Source: Fibrobacterota bacterium
GTDB taxonomy: Bacteria > Fibrobacterota > Fibrobacteria > UBA11236
Direction of reading: 5' to 3'
Assembly (NCBI GenBank): GCA_028287505.1
Contig: JAQBPN010000036.1
Coordinates: forward strand, 23,805-87,804
DNA length: 64,000 bases
A program made the position numbers and the translations under genes. Under the pieces are notes generated by a model. It had not been told where the DNA came from. It did not search any database and worked only from the letters and a program-made list of their open reading frames with translations. Positions 25,395-34,046 of the stretch are shown in pieces. Positions within the stretch are counted from its first letter, which is position 1; each line of letters opens with the position of its first letter.

Positions 25395-26042
25395 TCAGGA
25401 GCGGTCGCCGCGTTCCAGAAGCCGGAAGCGGTATGCGATGCCGCCCTCGTCCAGGAGCGGGGAAATGGCCGTCTCGCGGAATTCCGGGCCGAAAGCGGGC
25501 AGGAAGGTGTCGCAGGGGAAAGCGGCGGCCACGTCGGTCAGGAAAATCCGGGCGCAGCCGGGATGGCGCAGGGCCTCCGCGTAGATTTCCCCGCCTCCCG
25601 CCACGAAGATGTTCTTGGCCGTGGGATCCCGGCCCAGTTCGTCCAATGCCGCCTGCAGGGAGGGCCAGACATGATGGGAACCGTGGAAAACGCCCGCGGG
25701 CAGACGGCGGCTGAGCACGCCGTTGAGGCGGCCGGCCAGGGGCCGGAACCGGGGCGGCAGGGAGTCCCAGGTCTTGCGGCCCATGAGCACGGCATTGCGC
25801 GCCGCCGGGCTCCACTCCGGCAAGGGCCGCGCCCCGCCGATGCGGGCGGTAAGGCTTTCCCAGGTGTGGGTCCGCTTGTCCCGCAACCCGATGTTCATGA
25901 GGTACCGGGCCAACACTTCGTCCGTGTCCGGGCAGGTGGTCAGCTCCTTGAACCAACGCATGTCCCCCTTGAGCTTCCAGGGCAGGCTCCCATCCTTGCC
26001 GATGCCGCGCTGCGCGTCCGCGGCCACCACCAGGCTGAACAT
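25395..26042 (-). CDS. folA: Dihydrofolate reductase, enlarged
   Basis: A 215-residue dihydrofolate reductase. It begins SLVVAADAQRGIGKDGSLPW, the substrate and NADPH entry block, and continues NAVLMGRKTWDSLPPRFRPL, VLSRRL, FVAGGGEIYAEAL and ARIFLTDV, the standard order. Typical bacterial enzymes have about 160 residues. The extra length lies mainly in an insert after the first helix (about 38-77, including THTWESLTARIGG). It regenerates tetrahydrofolate, which the ThyA reaction consumes. It starts 2 bases after the thyA stop, so the two are a thyA-folA operon. Confidence 0.9.
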   Translation of the reverse strand: MFSLVVAADAQRGIGKDGSLPWKLKGDMRWFKELTTCPDTDEVLARYLMNIGLRDKRTHTWESLTARIGGARPLPEWSPAARNAVLMGRKTWDSLPPRFRPLAGRLNGVLSRRLPAGVFHGSHHVWPSLQAALDELGRDPTAKNIFVAGGGEIYAEALRHPGCARIFLTDVAAAFPCDTFLPAFGPEFRETAISPLLDEGGIAYRFRLLERGDRS

Positions 26043-26044
26043 GG

Positions 26045-26860
26045 TCAGACGGCCACCGGGAATTTGATGAAGGGATGGTGGATGTATCCCGTGATTTTGA
26101 AATCCTCGTAGGCCAGATCGAAGAAGGGCTTGGGATTGATTTCCAGCTTGGGCAGGGCGTTCGGGGTCCGCTCCAGCTGGGTCTTCACTCCCTCGACATG
26201 GTTGAGATAGATGTGCGCGTCGCCCAGGGTATGCGTGAGGATGCCGGGAACCAGATTGCACTCGTTGGCGAACATGGTGAGCAGCAACGCATAGCTGGCG
26301 ATGTTGAAAGGCACTCCCAAGGCCATGTCCGCGGAGCGCTGGTACATCTGCATGTCCAGGCGGCCGCCGACCACGTAGAATTGGAAGAAAGCATGGCAGG
26401 GCGGCAGGGCCATCTGGTCGATGTCGGAGACGTTCCAGGCGCTGACGATGATGCGGCGCGAGTCCGGATTCTTCTTGATCGTATCCAGGGCGCCCTGGAT
26501 TTGATCCACGGCTTCCTTGCGGTAGATGCCGGTCTGCTTGTCCTCCACGTACTTGGGCCACTTGCGCCATTGGTAGCCGTAGATGGGGCCCAGTTCGCCG
26601 TCTTCCCTGGCCCAGGCGTTCCAGATGGGCGTGTGCTGCTTGAGTCCGTCGTTGATGTTGGTGGAGCCTTTAAGGAACCAGAGCAGTTCCCGCAGCACAC
26701 CGTCGAAGAGGACCTTTTTGGTGGTGAGCAGGGGAAACCCCTGGCGCAGGTCGTATTTGGCCTGGAGGCCGAACAGGGACAGGGTGCCGGTTCCGGTTCG
26801 GTCCTGCTTTTTCTCCCCGGTTTCGAGGACGAGCTTCAAGAGATCCAGGTATTGTTTCAT
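26045..26860 (-). CDS. thyA: Thymidylate synthase
   Basis: A 271-residue folate-dependent thymidylate synthase that methylates dUMP to dTMP. Catalytic Cys155 lies in [23 protein letters not shown] (21-31), [13 protein letters not shown] (131-143) and the [17 protein letters not shown] block are all present. The length matches E. coli ThyA (264). It is the first gene of the thyA-folA operon. Confidence 0.96.
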   Translation of the reverse strand: MKQYLDLLKLVLETGEKKQDRTGTGTLSLFGLQAKYDLRQGFPLLTTKKVLFDGVLRELLWFLKGSTNINDGLKQHTPIWNAWAREDGELGPIYGYQWRKWPKYVEDKQTGIYRKEAVDQIQGALDTIKKNPDSRRIIVSAWNVSDIDQMALPPCHAFFQFYVVGGRLDMQMYQRSADMALGVPFNIASYALLLTMFANECNLVPGILTHTLGDAHIYLNHVEGVKTQLERTPNALPKLEINPKPFFDLAYEDFKITGYIHHPFIKFPVAV

Positions 26861-26877
26861 GGGATTGGGAAAAGATA

Positions 26878-26925
26878 AAAAAACCCGGGGGGTCCGGCCG
26901 TGAGCGGCCCCGGAGCCGCCTAAGG
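26878..26925 (-). terminator. Probable intrinsic terminator after the propeller gene
   Basis: On the minus strand GGCCG and CGGCC close a CTCA loop inside a larger GGGG/CCCC stem. The sequence CGGG followed by seven T residues comes about 12 bases later. It lies just beyond the stop of the YCF48-like gene and before thyA. Confidence 0.5.
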
Positions 26926-26932
26926 GAAGGTT

Positions 26933-27991
26933 TCAGCGGGGAGTGGAAAGGGATTGGCCCGGATACCGGCCGGGAAACGCCAGGAATTTTCCCAAGGCAT
27001 CGACCACAGGTGCGGCAGGCCGCAGGATAAGGGACCGCCCCGGCTGAGGCGCCAGGGCCACGGGGTCTTCATGGTACTTGAGGGTCACCCCCGACCATCC
27101 GCTGATCCAAGCATGTCGGGCGTCCACCGCGTCCACCGACCACAGGGACTGATTCGGGGCTTCCACCCGGAGGCTCCAATGGCTTCCGCCGTCGGTGGTT
27201 GCCAGGACCACGCCGCCGTTCCCCACGGCCCATCCCGTATCCGGGCCCGCGAAATCCACTCCATTCAGGGTCAGGGTCGTGCCGCTTTCCTGACGGTCCC
27301 AATTTGCGCCGCCATCGGTGGTTTTCAGGATAGCCCCCTGGCCTCCCACCACCCAGCCGGTATTCGCATCCAGAAAACACATGGCTTGGACGGTGGGATT
27401 GTGGGACAGGGTTTCCATTTCCCAATGGGCTCCCCCATCCGTCGTTTTCGCCAGGATGCCGTCCTCGCCTCCGACCCAGCCGGTGGTGGCATTGACGAAT
27501 CGCGCGGTCCAGAGAAAGCGGGAGTCGATCCGGCCCTGAGAGACCCACGTCACGCCCCCGTCGGTGGATTTGGAGATGCCGCCATTCCGTCCCACGGTCC
27601 ATCCCGTTTTGGCGTCGATGAACCGCACGTCCGAGGTAAAGCCGTTTTGAAGGTTGGCCGGGGCGGTTTTCCAGGTCTTTCCCCCGTCCACCGTCCGGGC
27701 GATTTGCCCCGAATAGGCTCCGGTCACCCATCCGGTATCGCGGTTGAGAAAGCAGGCGAGGCGGGTCCAGGTCATGCCGGTCGGTTGGGAGGTCCAGGTG
27801 GCGCCGCCGTCGGCGGTTTTCCAGACCGGTCCATCGGCTCCCACCGCCCAGCCGGTATTCGCATCCACGAAGGTCACGCCGAAAAAGGAATCATGGGTTC
27901 CCATGTCCACCGGGGACCATGCGGCCTGCGCCCGGATCCCGGAAGCCAGGATCCAAAACAGTGCCATCAGAGCGGTTCGGACATTGCGCAT
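26933..27991 (-). CDS. Secreted YCF48/BNR-type beta-propeller protein
   Basis: A 352-residue exported protein with a signal peptide ending near RAQAAW. About six repeats follow, each of the form FxDANTGWxVGxxGxIxKTTDGGxxW (for example TGWAVGADGPVWKTADGGAT and TGWVGGEDGILAKTTDGGAH). This is the repeat of YCF48/HCF136-like and sortilin-like propellers. In plants and cyanobacteria such proteins assist photosystem II assembly; in non-phototrophs they are secreted proteins of unknown role. ATG 27991 is preferred to the TTG four codons earlier. A TATATT lies shortly before it. Confidence 0.85.
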   Translation of the reverse strand: MRNVRTALMALFWILASGIRAQAAWSPVDMGTHDSFFGVTFVDANTGWAVGADGPVWKTADGGATWTSQPTGMTWTRLACFLNRDTGWVTGAYSGQIARTVDGGKTWKTAPANLQNGFTSDVRFIDAKTGWTVGRNGGISKSTDGGVTWVSQGRIDSRFLWTARFVNATTGWVGGEDGILAKTTDGGAHWEMETLSHNPTVQAMCFLDANTGWVVGGQGAILKTTDGGANWDRQESGTTLTLNGVDFAGPDTGWAVGNGGVVLATTDGGSHWSLRVEAPNQSLWSVDAVDARHAWISGWSGVTLKYHEDPVALAPQPGRSLILRPAAPVVDALGKFLAFPGRYPGQSLSTPR

Positions 27992-28120
27992 GGGTGTGAT
28001 CAATATAACGAAGGCGGCGGGAGCACAGGCGCCATTTCCCGAAAGGCGGAAAAGTTCCGGAAAAAATCCAGGTGAGGCGGGTTTAAGCCGCCCCGCCGCC
28101 GCGCCAATCTCCTTTTAAAT

Positions 28121-28164
28121 GCACCGGTCCGTCGAGCGCTTCCGGCGCTCGTAAGGACCGGTGC
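28121..28164. repeat. REP-like palindrome, copy 1
   Basis: A 44-nt imperfect palindrome (GCACCGGTCC...GGACCGGTGC) with an inner CGAGCGC/GCGCTCG stem. It immediately follows the TAG stop of the OlsB-like gene on the minus strand (the stop is at 28167-28169). It is related to the three copies at 30033-30196. Confidence 0.8.
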
Positions 28165-28166
28165 CA

Positions 28167-28964
28167 CTATCCGGACTCGCAGCTTTCCAGCATGTCCAGG
28201 GAAGCCACCCAGACGAACTCCAGGCATCCGGCGGCCGCGTTGAACGCGGGCTCGCAGGCCAGGCGGCAGCCTCGGCGCAAGGCCTCCTGCAATCCGGGGG
28301 GCCAGCCGCGCAGGGAAGTCGCCTCGCCGGCCGCGGCGGCGGCCTCCACGCGCAGGGCGCCGCGGGAATCGAATGCCGAGCGCGTCTCCATCTGCAGATC
28401 GGGGTGCAGGCCATGTGCCTCCATCAGGCGCGGCCAGGCTTGCACCGTTTCGGTCCGCGCGGAAAGGCTGTCCCGGCCGATCACGAAGCCCGGACCGTTC
28501 CGTTCCATGTAGCGGATCATTCCCGTCCACAAGAGCCGGGCGGCTTTGGCCTGATCGCATCCGGCGGCCATGGTCGGCACGCCCATTTCCAGAATGCCCT
28601 CGCGGGAATAGCGCAAGGCGGTAAGCAGGGGGGCGAGATGGAAGCGTCCGGACTCCAACGGGTTGCGGATGGGATTGCCTCCGTCAAGGCGCATCAGGCG
28701 GCAAACGGCCCGCAAGGCGCCGTCGAAGGAACGCAGCATCAGGAATTCGCAGTAGGGAACGGCGGGGGGAGAGTGGAGGCCTTCGGAGGCCGACGTCTGC
28801 ATTCCGGAGGAACGCTCCAGGGCCAGGCATTCTTCCAGGGCTCCGATGTCAGAAGCCAGGGAGAGCGTGTGGCCGGAGAGCCGTATTCCCGAAGGGAAGA
28901 CGCCGCCGGGAGCGGGAGAGCGGGCGGGAACCTTCAGGGAAGGTTGGGGATCCATTTTCATCAT
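28167..28964 (-). CDS. OlsB/GNAT-like N-acyltransferase paralogue
   Basis: A 265-residue protein of the acyl-ACP-dependent N-acyltransferase group (GNAT fold) that includes ornithine lipid OlsB and hemolysin-like proteins. The core is FLMLRSFDGALRAVCRLMRL, PLESGRFHLAPLLTALRY, REGILEMGVPTMAAGC and LLWTGMIRYMERNG, in the same order as in the 45.6 kb olsB gene, but sequence similarity is modest. ATG 28964 has AAGGA 7 bases before it; an in-frame ATG at 29114 would add 50 low-quality residues. It lies beyond phoU on the same strand, preceded by a region with 11-bp phased repeats, so Pho control is possible. The acyl acceptor is unknown. Confidence 0.65.
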   Translation of the reverse strand: MMKMDPQPSLKVPARSPAPGGVFPSGIRLSGHTLSLASDIGALEECLALERSSGMQTSASEGLHSPPAVPYCEFLMLRSFDGALRAVCRLMRLDGGNPIRNPLESGRFHLAPLLTALRYSREGILEMGVPTMAAGCDQAKAARLLWTGMIRYMERNGPGFVIGRDSLSARTETVQAWPRLMEAHGLHPDLQMETRSAFDSRGALRVEAAAAAGEATSLRGWPPGLQEALRRGCRLACEPAFNAAAGCLEFVWVASLDMLESCESG

Positions 28965-29151
28965 GTCGCAGTCCTTTTCATGCAAAAGGTTCGCCGATAT
29001 CTTCTTGTCGTCCTTCAAGATACCGGGGGATTGTTGCAGCCGGGTTAACCCCCGGAAAGGACCATATTTCTTTCCCGTTTCCCCGCCGATCCGGTTACCT
29101 GGCCGTTTCCTCATGTTGATAGATAAGGTCCCAAAATGGGGATTCGAGCAG

Positions 29152-29195
29152 GTTACGGTGCCATTGCGGTTAAGTTACAGGCAGGTTAACCGGAG
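29152..29195 (-). promoter_or_regulatory. Candidate degenerate Pho box
   Basis: GTTAC, ATTGC, GTTAC and GTTAA begin at 29152, 29163, 29174 and 29185, exactly 11 bp apart. Read on the minus strand the cores are CTGTAAC and CCGTAAC types, related to the TTGAAAC repeats at the other phosphate promoters. It lies about 190 bases before the OlsB-like start. Much weaker than those three sites. Confidence 0.3.
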
Positions 29196-29202
29196 GTAAA
29201 GG

Positions 29203-29237
29203 CGCTATAAACATGTGTTGGGACAATGTTTATAGCG
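29203..29237. promoter_or_regulatory. 12-bp perfect inverted repeat (operator or hairpin)
   Basis: CGCTATAAACAT (29203-29214) and ATGTTTATAGCG (29226-29237) are exact complements around an 11-base spacer. There is no T-run on either side, so it is not a standard terminator. It may be a dimeric regulator site or an RNA stem. Confidence 0.5.
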
Positions 29238-29305
29238 GAAAAATGCGGATTTGAGAGGCTGCTTACCGGGGTAAGCGGAAGGCCCGGCCGGGCCAGGAAT
29301 CCGGC

Positions 29306-30010
29306 TTAGGCTTCATGCCTTTTCTCTTCCGAGACCGGGGCGCGGTTTTTGTGCTCGTCGGCATGATGCTTCACCACGCGTGCCTGGACGTGGAAGATGA
29401 CTTCCTCGGCGATGTTGGTGGACAGATCCCCGATGCGCTCCAGGTTGCGGCTGATGCGGAGCAGTTCCAGGGCCATCTCGATGGAGGTTTTGTCGTTCTT
29501 GACCAGTTGGATGGCCTCGCGGGTGTTGGCCCGGTTCAGTTCGTCGATGATGTCGTCGGTTTCCAGCACCGTGCGCGCGAGCTGGAGGTTCTTGGTGAAA
29601 AAGCTTTCGCAGGCGTCGTGCAGCATGGCCTGGCCGATGGAAACCATCTTGGGCAATTCCAGGAGCCCGGTCTTCTGCTGGTAGGCCACGAAGCTGATGG
29701 CGGACTGGGCGATGTTGACGCAATGATCCCCGATACGCTCCAGATCATTGTTGATCTTCTGGATGGCGAGCATGAAACGCAGATCGATCGCCACCGGTTG
29801 GAACAGGGCGAAGAAATCGGCCACTCCGTGATCGATATCGATCTCGAGGTTATTGATGGACCGTTCGTTGAGAAAGGTCTTTTCCGCCAACGCCTTGTCT
29901 TCCTCGAGGAGGGCGCGGGTGGCGTAGGCAAGCGACTCCTGGGCAAGACGGGACATCTTCTCCAGGGTGGCCTTGAGATTGTTCAATTCCTTTTCGAAAT
30001 GCCGCTCCAT
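29306..30010 (-). CDS. phoU: Phosphate transport system regulator PhoU
   Basis: A 234-residue two-repeat helical protein. Each half carries the PhoU metal-binding pattern: NDLERIGDHCVNIAQ (about 88-102) and RNLERIGDLSTNIAEEV (about 188-204). PhoU links the Pst transporter to the PhoR kinase and keeps the Pho regulon off when phosphate is sufficient. It is the last gene of the porin-pst operon, separated from pstB by three REP-like palindromes. phoB and phoR are 30 kb away. Confidence 0.95.
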   Translation of the reverse strand: MERHFEKELNNLKATLEKMSRLAQESLAYATRALLEEDKALAEKTFLNERSINNLEIDIDHGVADFFALFQPVAIDLRFMLAIQKINNDLERIGDHCVNIAQSAISFVAYQQKTGLLELPKMVSIGQAMLHDACESFFTKNLQLARTVLETDDIIDELNRANTREAIQLVKNDKTSIEMALELLRISRNLERIGDLSTNIAEEVIFHVQARVVKHHADEHKNRAPVSEEKRHEA

Positions 30011-30032
30011 CTTTCCTCCTGATTCATTCCTT

Positions 30033-30196
30033 GCACCGGTCCGTCGAGCGCCTCAAGCGCCCGGTCAGACCGCTGCCACTAAATCCTTTAAAAGCATCGG
30101 TCCGCCGAGCGCCTCAAACGCTCCGTACGACCGCTGCCATGACTCCTTAAAAGCATCGGTCCGCCGAGCGCTTCAAGCGCTCGGAAGGACCGATGC
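30033..30196. repeat. REP-like palindromes, copies 2-4 in tandem
   Basis: Three 44-nt palindromic units at 30033-30076, 30094-30137 and 30153-30196 are separated by 15-17-base linkers related to ATCCTTTAAAA. Copy 4 is a near-perfect hairpin (GCATCGGTCC...GGACCGATGC with inner CCGAGCGCTT/AAGCGCTCGG). Copies 2 and 3 have compensated and uncompensated changes. Copy 4 touches the TAG of pstB as copy 1 touches its gene's TAG. Confidence 0.85.
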
Positions 30197-30198
30197 CA

Positions 30199-30969
30199 CT
30201 ACCCGAAACGACCGGTCACGTAATCCTCGGTCTGCTTTTCCTTGGGAGAGGTGAAAATCCTCTCCGTCAAATCGAACTCCACCACCTGCCCCATGTAGAA
30301 AAAGGCCGTGTAATCGCTGACCCGGGCCGCCTGCTGCATATTGTGCGTCACGATGACGATAGTATAGGTGCTTTTGAGCTCATAGATCAACTCTTCGATT
30401 TTGGCCGTGGCGATGGGGTCGAGGGCGCTGGCCGGCTCGTCCATGAGCAGGACTTCCGGATCCACCGCCAAGGCGCGCGCGATGCACAGGCGCTGCTGTT
30501 GCCCGCCGGAAAGAGCAAAGGCGCTTTTCTTCAGTTCGTCCTTGACCTCGTCCCAGAGGGCCGAACGCCGCAGGCTCACTTCCACCAGTTCGTCCATCTT
30601 GGCCTTGTCCCGCAATCCATGGATGCGGGGACCGTATGCCACATTGTCATAGATGGACTTGGGAAAGGGGTTGGATTTCTGGAAAATCATTCCCACCTTC
30701 TTGCGCAACTGCACCTCGTCCACTTTTTTGTTGTAGATGTCCACGTTGTCCACGAATACCGAGCCGCCAATCTTGACGCCCTCGATGAGATCGTTCATCC
30801 GGTTGAGGCTGCGCAGGAAGGTGGACTTGCCGCATCCGGAAGGCCCGATGAGGGCGGTGACCTTGTAGGCCTTCATGTCCAGGCTGATGCCTTTCAGGGC
30901 ATGCTTGCTCCCGTAATGCAGGTTCAGATCCTTGGTATAGAGCTTGGCGTAATGTGCTGCGGTTTCCAT
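30199..30969 (-). CDS. pstB: Phosphate ABC transporter ATPase PstB
   Basis: A 256-residue ABC ATPase. Walker A is [10 protein letters not shown] (41-50), the signature is [15 protein letters not shown] and Walker B is [27 protein letters not shown] at the end is typical of PstB. It powers high-affinity phosphate import through PstCA. It starts 19 bases after pstA with GGAG upstream. Confidence 0.97.
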   Translation of the reverse strand: METAAHYAKLYTKDLNLHYGSKHALKGISLDMKAYKVTALIGPSGCGKSTFLRSLNRMNDLIEGVKIGGSVFVDNVDIYNKKVDEVQLRKKVGMIFQKSNPFPKSIYDNVAYGPRIHGLRDKAKMDELVEVSLRRSALWDEVKDELKKSAFALSGGQQQRLCIARALAVDPEVLLMDEPASALDPIATAKIEELIYELKSTYTIVIVTHNMQQAARVSDYTAFFYMGQVVEFDLTERIFTSPKEKQTEDYVTGRFG

Positions 30970-30988
30970 GGGACTCCGGTTCAGGCGT

Positions 30989-31894
30989 TCATGCGAAAAC
31001 GCGGCGCTTGCGCAGCCGGTAACGCATATAAATGGCGGAAAAGTTCAGGGTGAAGGTCAAGAGCAGAAGCACCAGGGTGGTCGCATACTGGATTCCCAAG
31101 GTCTTCTCCACGTCCGTGGACTGCGTGGTCATGATGTAAAGATGGTAGCCCAATTCCATGAACTGGTCGGTGAAGGAATGGGGCAGGTTGGGCAGGAAAT
31201 AGGCCGCGCCGGTGAAAAGGATGGGGGCCACTTCGCCCGCGCCGCGGCTGACGGCCAGGATGGCGCCGGTCAGGATGCCGCCGATGGAGTTGGGAAGCAC
31301 CACCTTCCAGATGGTCATCCATTTGGTCACGCCCAGGGCCAGGGAGGCTTCGCGCAATTCCCGCGGCACGGTCTTGATGGCTTCCTCCACCGAGACGATG
31401 ACCACGGGCAGGGTCAGGAGCGCCATGGTAAGGCTGGCCCACAGGATGTTGGGCTGGGCCCAGCGCAGGGTGCCATGGGAAAAGACCGCGTCCATTCCCT
31501 TGCCGGTGAACTGGACGAAGAAGCCCAGGCCAAACAGGCCGAAGACCACGGCGGGGATGCCCGCCAGCGTGTTGACCGCGAAGCGGATCAGCTTGGCGAA
31601 CCGGGATTGCCGGTGTACGTATTCGCTGAGATAGATGGCGGTGATGGTCCCTACGGGCACGCCGAACAGGGACATGATCACCACCAGCATGAAAGTCCCC
31701 ATGATGGCCGGGAATATGCCTCCCTCGGTCATGCCTTGGGAGGGCGCTTGGGTCAGAAAGGCCCAGGTGAGGTGGCTGTGGCCGCCCCAGATGATGGTGC
31801 CCATGATCCAGACGACCGCCGCCACCGCGGCGAAGGCGCAGCCGGCGGTGAAGGTCAAAACGACTTTTCCGATGATGTTCTTGGTCATGGCCAT
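30989..31894 (-). CDS. pstA: Phosphate ABC transporter permease PstA
   Basis: A 301-residue inner-membrane permease with about six helices. The ABC-permease EAA loop, [14 protein letters not shown], is at about 180-193, and TAIYLSEYV and [18 protein letters not shown] are typical Pst permease blocks. It begins 3 bases after the pstC stop and partners PstC to form the phosphate channel. Confidence 0.95.
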   Translation of the reverse strand: MAMTKNIIGKVVLTFTAGCAFAAVAAVVWIMGTIIWGGHSHLTWAFLTQAPSQGMTEGGIFPAIMGTFMLVVIMSLFGVPVGTITAIYLSEYVHRQSRFAKLIRFAVNTLAGIPAVVFGLFGLGFFVQFTGKGMDAVFSHGTLRWAQPNILWASLTMALLTLPVVIVSVEEAIKTVPRELREASLALGVTKWMTIWKVVLPNSIGGILTGAILAVSRGAGEVAPILFTGAAYFLPNLPHSFTDQFMELGYHLYIMTTQSTDVEKTLGIQYATTLVLLLLTFTLNFSAIYMRYRLRKRRVFA

Positions 31895-31897
31895 GGC

Positions 31898-33088
31898 TCA
31901 GGCTCCCTTGAATTGTTTCAACAGGCGGGCGCGGACGAAGAATTCCGCGATGGCGTTGAGGCCGAAGGAGATGACGAACAGCAGGGAGCCGAGGAAGAAC
32001 AGGACGCGGTAATGCACGTCGCCGAAGACTACCTCGGCCATTTCCGCGCCGATGGTGGCGGACAGGGTGCGCACCGGATCGACCAAGGAAGGCGACAGCA
32101 GGGCCGCGTTGCCGGTGGCCATGAGCACGATCATGGTTTCGCCGAAGGCGCGGCCGAAGCCGAGGATGACGGCGGCGAAGATGCCGGGCGTCGCGGACGG
32201 AAGCACCACGAAGAGGGCGGTTTCCCATTTGGTGGCCCCCAGGGCCAGGCTCGCTTCCGTCATCACCTTGGGCACGGCGTTGAGGGCGTCCTCGGACACG
32301 GTATATATGATGGGGATGACCGCGAGGGCCATGGCCACGCCGCCCACGAAGGCGTTGAGGCGGTATTGATACCCGAACAGATTCTGGAGAATGGTGGCCA
32401 TGATGACCAGGGCGAAGAATCCCACCACCACGGAAGGGAAGCCCGCCAGGATTTCGATGATCGGTTTCATGAACTCCCGCGACCACTTGGGCGCGAAGTT
32501 GGAAGTATACAGGGCCGCGAAGATGCCGATGGGGCCGGCCAGGAGCAGGGCGATCAAGGTAACCTTGAGGCTACCCAAAAGGAGAGGCATGATCCCGTAC
32601 TTGGGATCCAGGGATACAGGTTGCCAATCCTTCACCAACAGATGCCGGGCCTTGAAAGGAACCTGCCGCTGTTCCAGTTCGGGATGTTCCACCGCCATGG
32701 GGGCGCCCGGATCCTCGCCATAGGTTTCGGAGGCGCCTACGTCCGTCTGGGCCGGCGTTATCGTCGCTTTGCCGGTGAAGAGGGGGAAGGCTTCCCGGAA
32801 GATGAACACGAAAATCAGCGCGATGAAAATCAGGGAGACGAAGGCCACGCCCTGGATCGATTTCTCGATCGCGATCTCGCCCAGGCGCATCGGCTTCTTC
32901 ATATTGAGAACCTTGCGGGTGGACGAATCGGACGCGCGGGGGGCCGGGGCGGGCGATGCCGCCTGGGCCTGGGATTCGGGAGCCACTGGAGAAGAAGGAA
33001 CGGACGGGGCCCCGTTTTTGTGGGCCGCGCCTTTGCCGTTATCCTTCCCATCTGCGGCCACGGGCCGCAATGGTACCGGCGTTGACAT
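31898..33088 (-). CDS. pstC: Phosphate ABC transporter permease PstC, with N-terminal extension
   Basis: A 396-residue permease. Residues 1-65 are a Pro/Ala/Ser-rich cytoplasmic extension not found in E. coli PstC (319 residues). Then come the transmembrane helices, a periplasmic loop, LAGFPSVVVGFFALVIMATI and the EAA loop MTEASLALGATKWETALFVV. Start: ATG with AAAGGA upstream. The extension is low-complexity and probably disordered. Confidence 0.94.
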   Translation of the reverse strand: MSTPVPLRPVAADGKDNGKGAAHKNGAPSVPSSPVAPESQAQAASPAPAPRASDSSTRKVLNMKKPMRLGEIAIEKSIQGVAFVSLIFIALIFVFIFREAFPLFTGKATITPAQTDVGASETYGEDPGAPMAVEHPELEQRQVPFKARHLLVKDWQPVSLDPKYGIMPLLLGSLKVTLIALLLAGPIGIFAALYTSNFAPKWSREFMKPIIEILAGFPSVVVGFFALVIMATILQNLFGYQYRLNAFVGGVAMALAVIPIIYTVSEDALNAVPKVMTEASLALGATKWETALFVVLPSATPGIFAAVILGFGRAFGETMIVLMATGNAALLSPSLVDPVRTLSATIGAEMAEVVFGDVHYRVLFFLGSLLFVISFGLNAIAEFFVRARLLKQFKGA

Positions 33089-33145
33089 AAGAGATCCTTT
33101 CGGTCCCGGCGCTACCGGGAACCATTCGGTTTCCAGGAAAGGACT

Positions 33146-33967
33146 TTATTTGACCGGGAAATAGCCAACCTGGGTGACCACGGCCTGGCCTTCCGGGCTG
33201 AGCGTCCAGTCGATGTACTTCTTGATCTCGCCGGTGGGACGAGCCCGCAGATACATATACAGATAGCGGGTGAGCGGGTAGGACCCGTCCTTGATGGTCT
33301 CGGCGCTGGGAGCGATCCCGGGCGCATTCGCGTCCTTCTTGATCTTGGCGAACTTGATGCCTTTGCCGTAGGCGGCGCCACCGTAGCCGATGCCGAACTT
33401 GTCCTTGGCCACCGCATTCACCACCGCGGCGGTGCCGGGCAGGGATTGCATGGTCGAGGTATAGTCCTTGCCCTTCAGCACGTTGTCGCGGAAGAACACG
33501 TATGTGCCGGAATTGTTCTCCCGGCCGTACACGACGATTTTCGCGTCGGGTCCGCCCACGTCTTTCCAGTTCGTCACTTCGCCGGTGTAGATGGACAGCA
33601 ACTGATCGAGGCTCAAGGCCTCGACCGCGTTCTGGTCGTTCAAATATACGGACAGGCCATCCTTGGCCGCCTTGATTTCCACGCCCAGCGAGCTGTAGCG
33701 GGTCTTCAGGTTCTCGCGTTCGCTGGCCTTCATGGGGCGGGAAGCGTCGCAGATGTCCGTGGATCCGTTGATGAGGGCCGAGATGCCGGTGCCGGAACCG
33801 CCGCCTGTAACCTGGAGCACAACGTCCGGATGCGCGGTCATGTAGGTTTCCGCCCAACGTTGGGCCATGATGACCATGGTGTCAGAGCCTTTGACGGTGA
33901 TGGTGGTTTTCGCCACCGCGGCCACGGAAAGCGCGGCCAGGGTTCCCATCAGAATTGCTTTTCTCAT
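33146..33967 (-). CDS. pstS: Phosphate-binding protein PstS
   Basis: A 273-residue periplasmic phosphate-binding protein with a signal peptide (MRKAILMGTLAALSVAAVAK). ITVKGSDTMV, VTGGGSGTGISALINGSTDI and YGRENNSGTYVFFRD are the phosphate-contact blocks. The start at 33967 is set by AAGGAG 8 bases before the ATG; the longer reading from 33994 would spoil the signal peptide. It delivers phosphate to PstCAB. Confidence 0.95.
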   Translation of the reverse strand: MRKAILMGTLAALSVAAVAKTTITVKGSDTMVIMAQRWAETYMTAHPDVVLQVTGGGSGTGISALINGSTDICDASRPMKASERENLKTRYSSLGVEIKAAKDGLSVYLNDQNAVEALSLDQLLSIYTGEVTNWKDVGGPDAKIVVYGRENNSGTYVFFRDNVLKGKDYTSTMQSLPGTAAVVNAVAKDKFGIGYGGAAYGKGIKFAKIKKDANAPGIAPSAETIKDGSYPLTRYLYMYLRARPTGEIKKYIDWTLSPEGQAVVTQVGYFPVK

Positions 33968-34019
33968 TTCCAAAACTCCTTGTACGATTTTCATTTTTCG
34001 TTAATCTTGTCTCGAACAT

Positions 34020-34039
34020 CCCCCGCTCTTGGGCGGGGG
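34020..34039. terminator. Hairpin between the porin gene and pstS
   Basis: CCCCCGC (34020-34026) pairs with GCGGGGG (34033-34039). On the minus strand it follows the porin stop after six T residues but has no T-run behind it. It may protect or partly end the porin message so that porin and Pst proteins are made in different amounts. Confidence 0.45.
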
Positions 34040-34046
34040 GAAAAAA

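Larger units (their letters stand above)
28965..29305. other. phoU to OlsB-like intergenic region with several dyads
   Basis: About 340 bases without a credible gene. Contents from the phoU side: a 14-nt perfect palindrome GGCCCGGCCGGGCC (29281-29294), a 7-bp hairpin GCTTACC/GGTAAGC (29261-29276), a 12-bp perfect inverted repeat (29203-29237) and four 11-bp phased GTTA-type units (29152-29195). Confidence 0.6.
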
